Assembly (NCBI GenBank): GCA_947494435.1
Contig: CANLUY010000001.1
Span: 1,602,001-1,666,000 of the forward strand
Length of the DNA: 64,000 bases
Direction of reading: 5' to 3'
From: an uncultured Litoreibacter sp.
GTDB taxonomy: Bacteria > Pseudomonadota > Alphaproteobacteria > Rhodobacterales > Rhodobacteraceae
Numbering within the stretch: position 1 is the stretch's first letter; every line of letters starts with the position of its first letter. This document shows positions 26,886-35,572 of the stretch, in pieces. The notes below the pieces were generated by a model, which was not told the DNA's origin, ran no database searches, and saw only the letters and a list, made by a program, of their open reading frames with translations. A program made the position numbers and the translations under genes.

Positions 26886-26910
26886 AATTGGTAATATGTT
26901 TTTACCAATT
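26886..26910. promoter_or_regulatory. Probable FadR-type operator in front of glcDEF
   Basis: AATTGGTA, nine bases, TACCAATT: perfect 8-base arms, 22 bases before the glcD start. Arm length and spacer length equal those of the site at 4164-4188, differing only in the inner base pair (A/T here, C/G there). It fits a repressor lifted by glycolate, as for GlcC/LldR-like proteins. Confidence 0.75.
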
Positions 26911-26932
26911 ATTGCCGATCTGGAGAGTCGCC

Positions 26933-28366
26933 ATGGAAATGCCGGTACCTGACAGCGCTGTTCTGGCCAAGAAGTCCCGTCTGGTGGAGCGCTTGTCTAA
27001 AGTCCTGCCCGCCGACGCCGTGATCCATGAAGAGCGGGAAATCAAAGCTTATGAGTGCGATGCGCTGACCGCGTATAAATGCCCTCCGCTTTGCGCCGTG
27101 CTGCCGGCGTCGACCGAAGAAGTCTCGGATGTCTTGAAAATCTGTCACGAGATGGATGTGCCTGTCGTCCCACGCGGCTCCGGTACGTCACTCGCAGGCG
27201 GCGCCTTGCCGACAGCAGATTGCGTCATCTTGGGCGTCGCGCGCATGAACGATGTGATCGAGACGAATTACGACGACCGCTACATCCGCGTCCAAACCGG
27301 ACGCACCAACCTCAGCGTCACGGGTGCCGTGGAAGAACACGACTTCTTCTACGCGCCCGACCCCTCATCGCAGCTGGCCTGCGCCATTGCGGGCAATATC
27401 GCAATGAATTCCGGTGGCGCGCATTGCCTGAAATACGGCGTGACGACGAACAACCTGCTCGGCGTCAAGATGGTGCTGATGGACGGCACTGTGGTTGATA
27501 TCGGCGGTGCACATCTCGACGCGCCTGCCTATGACTTGCTCGGCCTGATCTGCGGGTCCGAAGGCCAGATGGGGGTCGTGACTGAAGCGACCTTACGCAT
27601 CCTGCGCAAGCCAGAAGGCGCGCGGCCCGTTCTCATGGGCTTTGACGACAACGAGGTTGCAGGTGCCTGTGTCGCCGACATCATCAAAGCGGGCGTGCTG
27701 CCGGTTGCCATCGAATTCATGGACCGTCTCTGCATTGAAACCACTGACAAATTCGCAAATGCAGGCTACCCCGACTGCGAGGCTCTGCTCATCGTGGAGG
27801 TCGAAGGCTCGGACGCCGAAATCGACGAACAGCTCGGCGTCATCCTGCAAATCGCACGCAAACATAATCCCGTTGAGCTGCGCGAAAGCACCTCGCCGGA
27901 GGAAAGTGCCGCCATCTGGCTGGGCCGGAAATCGGCCTTTGGCGCGATCGGCCAGATCAACGATTACATGTGCCTCGACGGCACGATCCCCGTTTCTTCC
28001 CTGCCAATGGTGCTCAAGCGTATTGGCGAGCTATCCAAGCAATACGGGCTTGAAGTCGGCAACGTTTTTCACGCAGGCGACGGCAATATGCACCCGCTGA
28101 TCCTGTTCGATGCCAACAAGGAGGGCGATCTGGAACTCTGCGAACAAATGGGCGCGGATATCCTGAAACTCTGCGTCGAAGCAGGCGGTTGCCTGACGGG
28201 CGAGCATGGCGTGGGCATCGAAAAGCGCGACCTGATGACCGCGCAATTCACGCCCGAAGACCTTGATATCCAAATGAAGGTCAAAGACGTTTTTGACCCG
28301 AAATGGCTGTTGAACCCTGCCAAAGTCTTCCCGCTCGCCTCCAGCAAAAGCCGCCGCGCTGCCTGA
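26933..28366 (+). CDS. glcD: Glycolate oxidase, FAD-linked subunit GlcD
   Basis: The ATG at 26933 with GGAGAG eight bases upstream gives 477 residues; the frame extends further but would run through the operator. It is an FAD-binding PCMH-type domain protein (about 45-225, with VPRGSGTSLAGGALP and GNIAMNSGGAHCLKYG) with a C-terminal FAD-oxidase domain containing VFHAGDGNMHPLI and GEHGVGIEK. With GlcE and GlcF it oxidises glycolate to glyoxylate at the membrane and feeds electrons to the respiratory chain. First gene of the glcDEF operon. Confidence 0.95.
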   Translation: MEMPVPDSAVLAKKSRLVERLSKVLPADAVIHEEREIKAYECDALTAYKCPPLCAVLPASTEEVSDVLKICHEMDVPVVPRGSGTSLAGGALPTADCVILGVARMNDVIETNYDDRYIRVQTGRTNLSVTGAVEEHDFFYAPDPSSQLACAIAGNIAMNSGGAHCLKYGVTTNNLLGVKMVLMDGTVVDIGGAHLDAPAYDLLGLICGSEGQMGVVTEATLRILRKPEGARPVLMGFDDNEVAGACVADIIKAGVLPVAIEFMDRLCIETTDKFANAGYPDCEALLIVEVEGSDAEIDEQLGVILQIARKHNPVELRESTSPEESAAIWLGRKSAFGAIGQINDYMCLDGTIPVSSLPMVLKRIGELSKQYGLEVGNVFHAGDGNMHPLILFDANKEGDLELCEQMGADILKLCVEAGGCLTGEHGVGIEKRDLMTAQFTPEDLDIQMKVKDVFDPKWLLNPAKVFPLASSKSRRAA

Positions 28367-28387
28367 AGCGCCACAAGGACCACGACC

Positions 28388-29494
28388 ATGATCGAACCCG
28401 CGACAGAAGCCCAATTGGGCGAGGCGATCCGCGATGCCAAAGCCAACCTGAAAATCCGTGGGGGCGGCACACGACCCATCGGTGCGCAAGCAGCGGGGGA
28501 GGTGCTTTCTACCGCGAACCTGTCAGGCATTTCCCTCTATGAGCCCGGCGCGCTGACCATTGTCGCCCAAGCCGGAACGCCGCTGGCCGATGTGGAAGCG
28601 GCACTTGCCGAGCAAAACCAACGCCTTCCGTTCGAGCCGATGGACCACCGCGCGCTTCTCGGTACGGAAGGCACATCAACCATCGGCGGCGTGGTCGCCG
28701 CAAACATCTCCGGCCCGCGCCGGATCCAAGCGGGGGCCTGTCGCGACAGCCTGATCGGCGTGCGTTTCGTGGATGGTCACGGCACTGTGCTGAAAAACGG
28801 GGGCCGCGTGATGAAAAACGTCACGGGCTATGACCTCGTCAAGCTGATGGCAGGGTCCTACGGCACATTGGGGGTGATCAGCGAGGTGGCGTTCAAGGTT
28901 CTGCCAGCCTCCGGCTGCGTTGCGACGCTCAAGATCGCAGGCCAGAGCGTGGAGCAAGCCGTGGCCTCTATGTCTGCCGCGCTAGGGTCCCCTTTCGAAG
29001 TGTCAGGCGCGGCCTACATCACGGGCGCGACGCCCTTGACGCTTCTCAGGATCGAAGGGTTTGAGGCCTCCGTCAGCTACCGCGCCAAACAGCTTGGTAT
29101 GCTGTTGGCGGACCATGGCGATATGGATGTCGAAACAGAGCCTGAAGTCTCAAAAGCCCTTTGGAAAGATGTGCGGGACGTTGGCCCCCTGACCGAAGGG
29201 GCGGGGAACATCTGGCGGATGTCTGTCAAACCATCCGACGCGCTTGCGGTCGTTGCAGCGCTGCCAGATGCTGAGGTGATGCTCGATTGGGGCGGTGGCC
29301 TGATCTGGGCGAAGACCCCGCAAACCACAGATGTGCGTACGGCACTGACCGGTATCGACGGGCATGCAACACTCGTCAAAGGCAGCGGCTTTCCGACCTT
29401 CCATCCGGAGCCCGCACCTGTCGCGGCCCTGGCCGCCGGATTGCGCGAGAAATTTGACCCCAAAGGCATCCTGAATGCGGGGCTGATGGCGTAA
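28388..29494 (+). CDS. glcE: Glycolate oxidase, FAD-binding subunit GlcE
   Basis: A 368-residue PCMH-type FAD protein, shorter than GlcD and lacking its C-terminal half. Flavin-binding blocks are LKIRGGGTRPIG, LTIVAQAGTPLADVEAAL and TSTIGGVVAANISGPRR. It begins 21 bases after glcD with AAGGACCACGACC upstream. It forms the active complex with GlcD and GlcF. Confidence 0.95.
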   Translation: MIEPATEAQLGEAIRDAKANLKIRGGGTRPIGAQAAGEVLSTANLSGISLYEPGALTIVAQAGTPLADVEAALAEQNQRLPFEPMDHRALLGTEGTSTIGGVVAANISGPRRIQAGACRDSLIGVRFVDGHGTVLKNGGRVMKNVTGYDLVKLMAGSYGTLGVISEVAFKVLPASGCVATLKIAGQSVEQAVASMSAALGSPFEVSGAAYITGATPLTLLRIEGFEASVSYRAKQLGMLLADHGDMDVETEPEVSKALWKDVRDVGPLTEGAGNIWRMSVKPSDALAVVAALPDAEVMLDWGGGLIWAKTPQTTDVRTALTGIDGHATLVKGSGFPTFHPEPAPVAALAAGLREKFDPKGILNAGLMA

Positions 29495-29530
29495 GCCAAC
29501 CCCTGACCGCTGATTGAAAACCGAGGCATC

Positions 29531-30850
29531 ATGCAAACCACTTTCACTCCCGAGCAGCTCAAAGACCCTGCCATTCAGCGGTCAAACCAGATCCTGCGCT
29601 CTTGCGTGCATTGCGGGTTTTGCACGGCGACCTGTCCCACCTATCAGGTGCTGGGCGATGAATTGGACAGCCCGCGCGGGCGGATTTACCTGATCAAAGA
29701 TATGCTCGAGAATGAGCGGGATCCGGATGAGAAAACCGTCAAACATATCGACCGCTGCCTGTCCTGTTTGGCCTGCATGAGTACATGCCCGTCGGGCGTG
29801 CATTACATGCACCTCGTCGATCACGCCCGCGAATATATTGAAAACAAATACAAACGCCCCCTGTCAGACCGTGCTTTGCGCTGGGTTCTCGCGCGTATTC
29901 TGCCCTATCCCACGCGCTTTCGTGTGGCGCTTTTGGGGGCCAAGATTGGCAGACCGTTTGCGCGCTTCATGCCGGACCCGCGCCTCAAAGCGATGCTTGA
30001 AATGGCGCCCAAATCCATCCCGCCCGTCTCCCGCAACGACGATCCGCAGACCTTCCCGCATGAGGGTGCAAAGAAAATGCGCGTGGTCCTGATGACAGGT
30101 TGCGCGCAGCGTGCGCTGAACACCGATATCAACGACGCAACCATCCGGCTGCTCAAACGTCACGGGGCAGAGGTTGTCATTCCCGAAGGGCAGGGCTGTT
30201 GCGGCGCGCTGACCCATCACATGGGCAAGACGGAGGAAAGCCACGCCACGGCTGCGAAGAATATCGAAGCTTGGTACGCAGAGATGCAAAAAGACGGGCT
30301 TGATGCCGTCGTCATCAACACATCGGGTTGCGGAACGACCGTTAAGGATTACGGCCACATGTTCCGTGACACGCCCTTGGCCGAAAAGGCCAAGGCAGTG
30401 AGCGAGATCGCAAAAGACGTCTCCGAAGTGCTGATGAAGCTCGACCTGCCTGAAGGCGGTGCGGCGCAAATGACCGTCGCCTATCACGCGGCCTGTTCTT
30501 TGCAGCACGGCCAGCAAATCAAGACTTTCCCGAAAGACCTGCTGAAGAAAGCGGGCTTTACGGTTGTCGAACCGGCCGACCCCCATCTGTGCTGTGGCAG
30601 CGCTGGTACATATAATCTGATGCAGCCCGAAATCTCCAAACAGCTCAAAGACCGGAAGGTCAAAACGCTAGAGGCCAAGTCACCCGATGTGATCGCGGCA
30701 GGCAATATCGGCTGCATGATGCAGATCGGATCAGGCACCCAAACGCCAATTGTGCATACTGTCGAATTGCTCGATTGGGCGGCAGGCGGACCGATGCCAA
30801 AGGCTATGACCGATCAGCCACAGATACCCGACATTCCGATTTTGCGGTAA
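29531..30850 (+). CDS. glcF: Glycolate oxidase, iron-sulfur subunit GlcF
   Basis: A 439-residue protein. Two N-terminal [4Fe-4S] ferredoxin motifs are complete: Cys25, Cys28, Cys31, Cys35 (CVHCGFCTATCP) and Cys76, Cys79, Cys82, Cys86 (CLSCLACMSTCP). Two CCG domains follow (GQGCCGALTHHMG and HLCCGSAGTYN). It carries electrons from the flavins of GlcDE to quinone. The gene lies 36 bases after glcE and ends the operon. Confidence 0.95.
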   Translation: MQTTFTPEQLKDPAIQRSNQILRSCVHCGFCTATCPTYQVLGDELDSPRGRIYLIKDMLENERDPDEKTVKHIDRCLSCLACMSTCPSGVHYMHLVDHAREYIENKYKRPLSDRALRWVLARILPYPTRFRVALLGAKIGRPFARFMPDPRLKAMLEMAPKSIPPVSRNDDPQTFPHEGAKKMRVVLMTGCAQRALNTDINDATIRLLKRHGAEVVIPEGQGCCGALTHHMGKTEESHATAAKNIEAWYAEMQKDGLDAVVINTSGCGTTVKDYGHMFRDTPLAEKAKAVSEIAKDVSEVLMKLDLPEGGAAQMTVAYHAACSLQHGQQIKTFPKDLLKKAGFTVVEPADPHLCCGSAGTYNLMQPEISKQLKDRKVKTLEAKSPDVIAAGNIGCMMQIGSGTQTPIVHTVELLDWAAGGPMPKAMTDQPQIPDIPILR

Positions 30851-30916
30851 CCAGCGGCCCCATTTTTGCCCCAAATTTGAATTAACGCTTCCTGCAAACT
30901 TTGTGCTGGAGCTGAT

Positions 30917-31729
30917 ATGCGCCTTTTTAAAACACTTTTGTCCTGCGCCCTTTTGGCGAGCCCTGTTGCCGCTCAAGAAGGCACTGAATTGAAAACGCTC
31001 GTCTCCTTGGACGAGACCAAACAATGGCAGGCCGTTGGCCGTTTGAACATTGGCAGCGCAGGATTTTGCACAGGCACCCTGATTGCGCCCGATCTGGTTC
31101 TGACCGCAGCACATTGCATGTTTGATTCCAACACCGGCAAGCGCGCAGATGATGCCAGCATTGAATTTCTGGCCGGATGGCGTGCCGGACGCGCTTCAGC
31201 CTATCGCGGCGTGCGCCAGTCCATCGTCCATGCCGATTATGTCTATAATGGCTCGGAGAACGTTGACTACGTCTCAAGCGACATTGCCTTGCTGCAGCTT
31301 GATCAACCCATCCGCCATCCGTCCATCCGCCCCTTTGAAACCGGCAGCAATGTCGCCAACGGGCAGGAACTGAAGGTTGTCTCCTACGCTAAAGACCGGT
31401 CCAACGCGCCGTCCTTGCAAGACACATGCCACGTTCTGGCGAAAGACCCCGGCGTCTACGTCACCTCCTGCGACGTGGATTTCGGCTCCTCCGGCGCACC
31501 CGTCTTTGTGATCGAAGAAGGCCGCGCGCGGATCATGTCCGTCGTCTCTGCCAAGGCGGAGTGGAAAGAACGCAAAGTCTCCCTCACCGTCGGTGTCGAA
31601 GACCGGTTGAGCGAATTGATGGCCCAGCTCAAAAGCTCTGACGGTGTATTTGCCCGCGCAAAACCCGGCAAACGCCTGAGTTTTCAAAGCGGACTTCAGC
31701 CATCCGGCGCGCGTTTCGTAAAACCGTAA
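30917..31729 (+). CDS. Secreted trypsin-like serine protease
   Basis: A 270-residue chymotrypsin-fold (S1) protease. A signal peptide (residues 1-20, ending VAAQ) directs export to the periplasm or outside. The triad is visible as His66 (LTAAHC), Asp122 (SSDIALLQLD) and Ser192 (DFGSSGAPVF). Cys67 and three further cysteines could form disulfides. It is a short single-domain protease without a PDZ domain, so not DegP-like. Substrates are unknown. It lies 66 bases behind glcF and probably has its own promoter. Confidence 0.88.
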   Translation: MRLFKTLLSCALLASPVAAQEGTELKTLVSLDETKQWQAVGRLNIGSAGFCTGTLIAPDLVLTAAHCMFDSNTGKRADDASIEFLAGWRAGRASAYRGVRQSIVHADYVYNGSENVDYVSSDIALLQLDQPIRHPSIRPFETGSNVANGQELKVVSYAKDRSNAPSLQDTCHVLAKDPGVYVTSCDVDFGSSGAPVFVIEEGRARIMSVVSAKAEWKERKVSLTVGVEDRLSELMAQLKSSDGVFARAKPGKRLSFQSGLQPSGARFVKP

Positions 31730-31870
31730 ATCGACCCCTTGAAAGGGGTAAAATCCGTTCCCACATCTTTATCAACCGGACGCCGAATATGGGTCCGGTA
31801 CGCAAAATGCGGTCTGTCCATGATGGAAGGCCGCACAACATAGACATTGCTTTTGATAAAGGATGACACC

Positions 31871-32350
31871 ATGCGAGCTTATGATTTCGCCCCCCTCTAC
31901 CGCGCCACTGTCGGCTTCGACCGCGTTGCTGACCTGATGGACCGTGTGCTGACCACTGAGGTCAACCAAAGCACTTACCCGCCTTACAATATCGAGAAAA
32001 CCGATGAAGACGCGTACCGCATCTCGGTCGCTGTCGCCGGATTCTCCGACGCCGATCTCAATGTGGAGCAGCGCGAGAACGCTCTGATCGTCTCCGCCAA
32101 GAAAGCCAATGACGAGGCGGAGCGGACATACCTCCACCGTGGTATTGCCACGCGCGCCTTTGAAAAACGCTTCCACCTTGCCGACCACGTTCGCGTGACA
32201 GGTGCTAGCCACACAGACGGCATGTTGCATGTTGATCTGGTGCGCGAAGTGCCTGAGGCCCTGAAACCCCGCACGATCGAGATCGCAAGCGGCGGGACAA
32301 AGGCCATCGAAGGCAAGAAAGCCAGCAAGAAAGTATCTGTCGAGGCTTAA
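31871..32350 (+). CDS. Hsp20-family small heat-shock chaperone (IbpA-like)
   Basis: The ATG at 31871 with AAAGGA eight bases upstream gives the standard N-terminus MRAYDFAPLYRATVGFDRV and 159 residues. The alpha-crystallin domain (about 33-125) includes NIEKTDEDAYRISVAVAGF and HRGIATRAFEKRFHLADHV. The C-terminal tail carries an Ile-x-Ile-like RTIEIA segment for oligomer contacts. The cytoplasmic protein holds unfolded proteins for refolding. The sequence upstream, 31741-31870, should contain a heat-shock promoter but I cannot assign one. Confidence 0.92.
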   Translation: MRAYDFAPLYRATVGFDRVADLMDRVLTTEVNQSTYPPYNIEKTDEDAYRISVAVAGFSDADLNVEQRENALIVSAKKANDEAERTYLHRGIATRAFEKRFHLADHVRVTGASHTDGMLHVDLVREVPEALKPRTIEIASGGTKAIEGKKASKKVSVEA

Positions 32351-32375
32351 CCCTTCCCAAAGCCTGACGATTACG

Positions 32376-32405
32376 GCGCGGCCTCCGATCCCCCGGAGGC
32401 CGCGC
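32376..32405. terminator. Terminator hairpin between hsp20 and the convergent msrB-like gene
   Basis: Perfect 12-base stem GCGCGGCCTCCG / CGGAGGCCGCGC with a six-base loop, 26 bases behind the hsp20 stop and 16 bases from the stop of the convergent gene. The T tract is short. Confidence 0.7.
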
Positions 32406-32421
32406 TTATTACATCAAACGG

Positions 32422-32961
32422 TCAGCTCACCTCTGGAGAAAAGGTCAGGGACGCACCGTTGATGCAATGGGTCATCTCTTTCTCGACAATCAACAAATGC
32501 CCCAAATGTGACCCACAACGGCGGCAATGTATTTCCGTCACCGCTGTCTTGCCCTCGGCCATGCTGCCATATTCGGGCGTCGGCCCATCAATATCGGTCA
32601 TCACTGAATTGGGCTCTGCGTGATAGAAAAACACCCAGCCCTTCTCCAACTGCCGCTTCCAGCGCCCGTCAAACACATGAAGCTCGCAGCCCTTACAGTG
32701 ATAGGTGCCCGGACGTTTCTCATCCCACAGGGGACTCGATTTCGGCTGCTCCGTATAACCTTCACGCAAAATCGCATATTCATCGCCGCGCAGCATGGCG
32801 ATCCATTCTTCTTCCGTGCGGTTCACCTCATAGGTGAAATTCTCATCACTTGGACGGGCCGCAATTCGGGCGGACGCCCCGCTGCCCACGGTGACAGCGG
32901 CCGCGGCTGTGGCACTGAAAAAACGGCGACGGTTGATAGGGGGGGAGGTCGGACGATCCAT
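32422..32961 (-). CDS. Tat-exported peptide-methionine (R)-S-oxide reductase-like protein
   Basis: The ATG complementary to 32959-32961 gives 179 residues with a twin-arginine signal (NRRRFFSATAAAAV). The 20 additional upstream codons lie inside the terminator of the neighbouring gene. Zinc cysteines Cys89/Cys92 (CKGC) and Cys146/Cys149 (CRRC) are present, and Cys166 in HCINGASL takes the catalytic position of MsrB. It would reduce methionine-R-sulfoxide in periplasmic proteins. The GWPSF block of classical MsrB reads GWVFFY here, so it is a divergent member. A periplasmic MsrB needs an electron donor, which is not encoded nearby. Confidence 0.82.
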   Translation of the reverse strand: MDRPTSPPINRRRFFSATAAAAVTVGSGASARIAARPSDENFTYEVNRTEEEWIAMLRGDEYAILREGYTEQPKSSPLWDEKRPGTYHCKGCELHVFDGRWKRQLEKGWVFFYHAEPNSVMTDIDGPTPEYGSMAEGKTAVTEIHCRRCGSHLGHLLIVEKEMTHCINGASLTFSPEVS

Positions 32962-32991
32962 AAATCTCTCTTTCACTGCGCTCAAAACAAA

Positions 32992-33018
32992 ACGGGCCGC
33001 ACAATCTGTGCGGCCCGT
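32992..33018 (-). terminator. Rho-independent terminator of the small secreted-protein gene
   Basis: Twelve-base perfect stem ACGGGCCGCACA / TGTGCGGCCCGT with a three-base loop. On the minus strand it is followed by a TTTTGTTTT tract and lies 25 bases after the stop at 33044. Confidence 0.88.
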
Positions 33019-33043
33019 CATCTGTAAATCGTGTCAGACGAGC

Positions 33044-33352
33044 TTATTGCTTGTCCAAGATCGCACGCATTTCAGCAGCGCTGTTGCCGTCACCGAAAAG
33101 AATAGCCTTCTCGATTGTTTTCTGGCGCGATGTCATGTCGGCTTCGAAGAAGGCCATACGCTCTGCGGCGCTCATGTTGCCCAGAACCAGCATCAGGCGT
33201 GCAGAGGTTGTGTCGCCCATAGATGTTTCGCGGACGATTGTTTCAGCAGCAGAGCTGTTGCTCATTGCAAAAAGCTCCGCAGGGGATGTTTCTGCGAAGG
33301 CAGGGGCAGCAAAGGCAAGGGCTGCAGCGGCAGAGATAAGGACTGTTTTCAT
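33044..33352 (-). CDS. Small secreted protein of unknown function
   Basis: A 102-residue protein with a clear signal peptide (MKTVLISAAAALAFAAPAFA). The mature part is about 80 residues, mostly helical, rich in Ser, Ala, Met and Glu (SNSSAAETIVRE, GNMSAAERMAFFEAD). It contains no Cys. GGAGACACT precedes the ATG. It has its own terminator and so is a stand-alone gene. I do not recognise a family. Confidence 0.75.
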   Translation of the reverse strand: MKTVLISAAAALAFAAPAFAETSPAELFAMSNSSAAETIVRETSMGDTTSARLMLVLGNMSAAERMAFFEADMTSRQKTIEKAILFGDGNSAAEMRAILDKQ

Positions 33353-33604
33353 TTTAGTGTCTCCATGTCGACTATTAGAATTTGTTTGAGTGGATTACTG
33401 TTCTGACGTTAGAAGTCGATGTGTCGCCTCCACGGCGGATTGGCAGTTCCAGTCCGAGAAACACTAGCTAACGCAAGGTAAATTCGGAGGGGCCGAACGG
33501 TTTGAAATCCACGCAGAAACGCTGATTCAAAAGACAATCCTTTGAATTCTGGCGAAATTTTGCTTCTTGGTAATTGTCTAATTCACGTAATTTGGATGAA
33601 ATGA

Positions 33605-34525
33605 GTGTCTGGCGCGATTGCAAACCTTCTCGATTTGATGCGGGTGAACAGCACCGCATATATCGCCAAGAACCTTAAAGCGCCTTGGGGCGTTTTCGTC
33701 GACGACTACAAATCCCTCGCCCGCTTTCATTTCGTTGTCTCCGGCACGACATGGATCGGAATGTCAGACTCCGACGATGCTATCCGGTTGAATAAAGGTG
33801 ACATTGCGATTGTGATGCGCGGCAAAGCGCATAGCTATTTCGATGATCAAACCACTGAAACCGTCGCCCGAAACTATCCCAATGGTCCGGATGGCGCGCG
33901 GTTCGAATTGTTTGACAAAAACAGCGAAGACACCCACTTGCTCTGCGGATATTTTGAAGTTTCCGACAGTACGCCTCAGGCGTTGTTATCGTCTTTGCCG
34001 GACCTCGTGATCGGCAAGCATGATGAGATCAACCAAGGACGCAAGCTCGACCTTGTCGTAAATCTCGCCACCGAAGAGCTGTCTAAACCATCATCCGGCT
34101 CTGTCGTCACGTTGAACCGGCTGACAGAGCTTCTCTGTGTCCACACGTTCCAAGATTGGTTCGAGCGTAACCTGGACGACAATCCTGCCCTGCAGGCGTT
34201 AAGCGACCCGAAAATCAAGGGAGTTTTGGATGAAATCCACAGCGTCCCTGATGCGCCGTGGACCATCGACAGCCTTGCGCAGCTTTACGGAAAGTCCCGC
34301 TCCGCCTTCGTCACGCATTTCAAAATTGCGACTGGACACAGCCCGATGAGCTATGTCCGGCAATGGCGGATCAACTTGGCATGCTCGTTGTTACGAAGCT
34401 CCACCATGTCGATTGACGAAGTCGCGTTTAAGTCTGGCTATAGTGACACCAACGCCTTCAATCGTGCTTTCAAACGCGAAACAGGAACCTCGCCGGGCGC
34501 GTATAAGCGCGATAAAATGATTTAG
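33605..34525 (+). CDS. AraC-family transcriptional regulator with cupin sensor domain
   Basis: A 306-residue regulator starting at GTG 33605, preceded by GGATGAAAT. The N-terminus SGAIANLLDLMRVNSTAYIA is typical of cupin-type AraC proteins, so a later ATG at 33638 is less likely. The cupin-like sensor (about 1-190) contains LNKGDIAIVMRGKAHSYF. The C-terminal double HTH (about 205-300) ends in GYSDTNAFNRAFKRETGTSP. It is convergent, with a four-base overlap, with the SRPBCC gene. Targets are unknown. Confidence 0.85.
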   Translation: MSGAIANLLDLMRVNSTAYIAKNLKAPWGVFVDDYKSLARFHFVVSGTTWIGMSDSDDAIRLNKGDIAIVMRGKAHSYFDDQTTETVARNYPNGPDGARFELFDKNSEDTHLLCGYFEVSDSTPQALLSSLPDLVIGKHDEINQGRKLDLVVNLATEELSKPSSGSVVTLNRLTELLCVHTFQDWFERNLDDNPALQALSDPKIKGVLDEIHSVPDAPWTIDSLAQLYGKSRSAFVTHFKIATGHSPMSYVRQWRINLACSLLRSSTMSIDEVAFKSGYSDTNAFNRAFKRETGTSPGAYKRDKMI

Positions 34526-35007
34526 TCTGCATCTTCAAAAAGCCCGCCAAGCTTGTCGAACGCTTGATTCCAGCCGCCATCTCCCGCGGTCCCGGCAACA
34601 ACGCCGACATGAACCATCGTCATGACAGTTTTGCCATCTTCTTCCACAAGGTCGACGATCACCTCCGTGATATCTGGATGCCCCTCCGGCATCCCCATAC
34701 TTGCGGGAGGGATGATCGTGCCGTCCTCGTCACACATGCTCTCGGTATAGACCAGCCGCGAAGGGCGGTTCACTTCCTTGTAAACTCCCGTGAACCACAT
34801 GCTCATCGTCCGGTCCGGTCGTTTCATCTCCATGCAGATTTTGCGCACCCCGCCAACAACGACATCCATTTCTGCAGTTGGCACAGACATGCCCATCGGA
34901 CCGTACCATTGTTTGAACAAGTTCGGATCGGTCCACATGGCCCAAACAGCGTCAATCGGGGCATCAAAGACACGGCATATTTTGACCCAGTTGTCTTGCT
35001 CATCCAT
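34522..35007 (-). CDS. SRPBCC/AHSA1-domain protein
   Basis: A 161-residue protein with the AHSA1-type START-like fold: FDAPIDAVWAMWTDPNLFKQW at the N-terminus and the C-terminal helix GGWNQAFDKLGGLFED. Members bind hydrophobic small molecules; in bacteria they are often encoded directly behind an ArsR-type repressor. That is the case here, with an eight-base overlap, so expression is probably controlled by that repressor. Ligand unknown. Confidence 0.88.
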   Translation of the reverse strand: MDEQDNWVKICRVFDAPIDAVWAMWTDPNLFKQWYGPMGMSVPTAEMDVVVGGVRKICMEMKRPDRTMSMWFTGVYKEVNRPSRLVYTESMCDEDGTIIPPASMGMPEGHPDITEVIVDLVEEDGKTVMTMVHVGVVAGTAGDGGWNQAFDKLGGLFEDAD

Positions 35008-35338
35008 CGTGTTCGTCCTTCCTGTTGCGGAGGATGCTGCCCATCAGATCGAACCGCGCCTCCCAGATATGTCGATACGTGTCCGTCCAATTTGACACCG
35101 CCTTGATCGGCTCCGCATTCAATGTGCAGGGCCGGAATTGCGCGTCCCGTCCGCGCGTTACCAGCCCCGCATCCTCCAAAACGCGAATATGCTTCGAGAT
35201 CGCAGGCAAGCTCATATCAAACGGCTCCGCCAAACTGTTCACTGTCGCCTCACCTTCCGAAAGGCGCGCAAGGATCAGCCGTCTGGTTGGATTGGCAAGC
35301 GCTGCAAAGACAGCATCAAGTTGATCGGACTCAGTCAT
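35000..35338 (-). CDS. ArsR-family transcriptional repressor
   Basis: A 112-residue winged-helix protein with the recognition region LAEPFDMSLPAISKHIRVLEDAGLV and the preceding NPTRRLILARLSEG block. The metal-binding ELCVCDL motif of arsenic-type members is absent, so it senses something other than a soft metal. The start is the ATG complementary to 35336-35338. A 14-base palindrome begins three bases upstream of the start, a likely own operator. Operon with the AHSA1 gene. Confidence 0.9.
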   Translation of the reverse strand: MTESDQLDAVFAALANPTRRLILARLSEGEATVNSLAEPFDMSLPAISKHIRVLEDAGLVTRGRDAQFRPCTLNAEPIKAVSNWTDTYRHIWEARFDLMGSILRNRKDEHDG

Positions 35339-35340
35339 GA

Positions 35341-35354
35341 GTTTATTAATAAAC
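35341..35354. promoter_or_regulatory. AT-rich palindrome, candidate ArsR-type operator
   Basis: GTTTATTAATAAAC is a perfect 14-base palindrome directly upstream of the ArsR start codon, in AT-rich DNA that may also contain the promoter. Binding is inferred from position. Confidence 0.5.
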
Positions 35355-35524
35355 TTATTGGTTAATTAAGCAAGTGGTTAAGTTCGGCGCGCATGTCTTC
35401 TAGACCGCTAATTGAAGACAATGCTCACTCGTATCCGCGTTGGCTACACTGTCGCGTTGGTTATCGAATTTCTGCCGGCTCCGTTCCGGATGAGTGCATT
35501 TAAGAAAGTATGGATTTTTTGAAA

Positions 35525-35572
35525 TAGTATTTTATATCAATATCTTATAAATTTCCCCGCACGCGGGGGATC
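35525..35572 (-). repeat. Hairpin repeat with AT-rich tail, copy A
   Basis: Read on the minus strand it begins GATCCCCCGCGTGCGGGG and runs into an AT-rich tail with ATTGATAT 31 bases from the start. It starts inside the stop codon of the glycosyltransferase-like gene. A second copy in the same orientation relative to its gene follows cmk at 48571. It may act as a terminator or 3'-end processing element. The rest of the gap 35355-35524 shows nothing I can name. Confidence 0.6.

Noticed and set aside
31734-31749. ACCCCTT/AAGGGGT inverted repeat behind the secreted protease
   Set aside because: The loop would be only two bases and there is no T run, so it is too weak to call a terminator.
32962-33021. 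N-terminal extension of the MsrB-like protein
   Set aside because: These codons coincide with the terminator hairpin of the upstream gene, and the internal ATG gives a perfect Tat signal.
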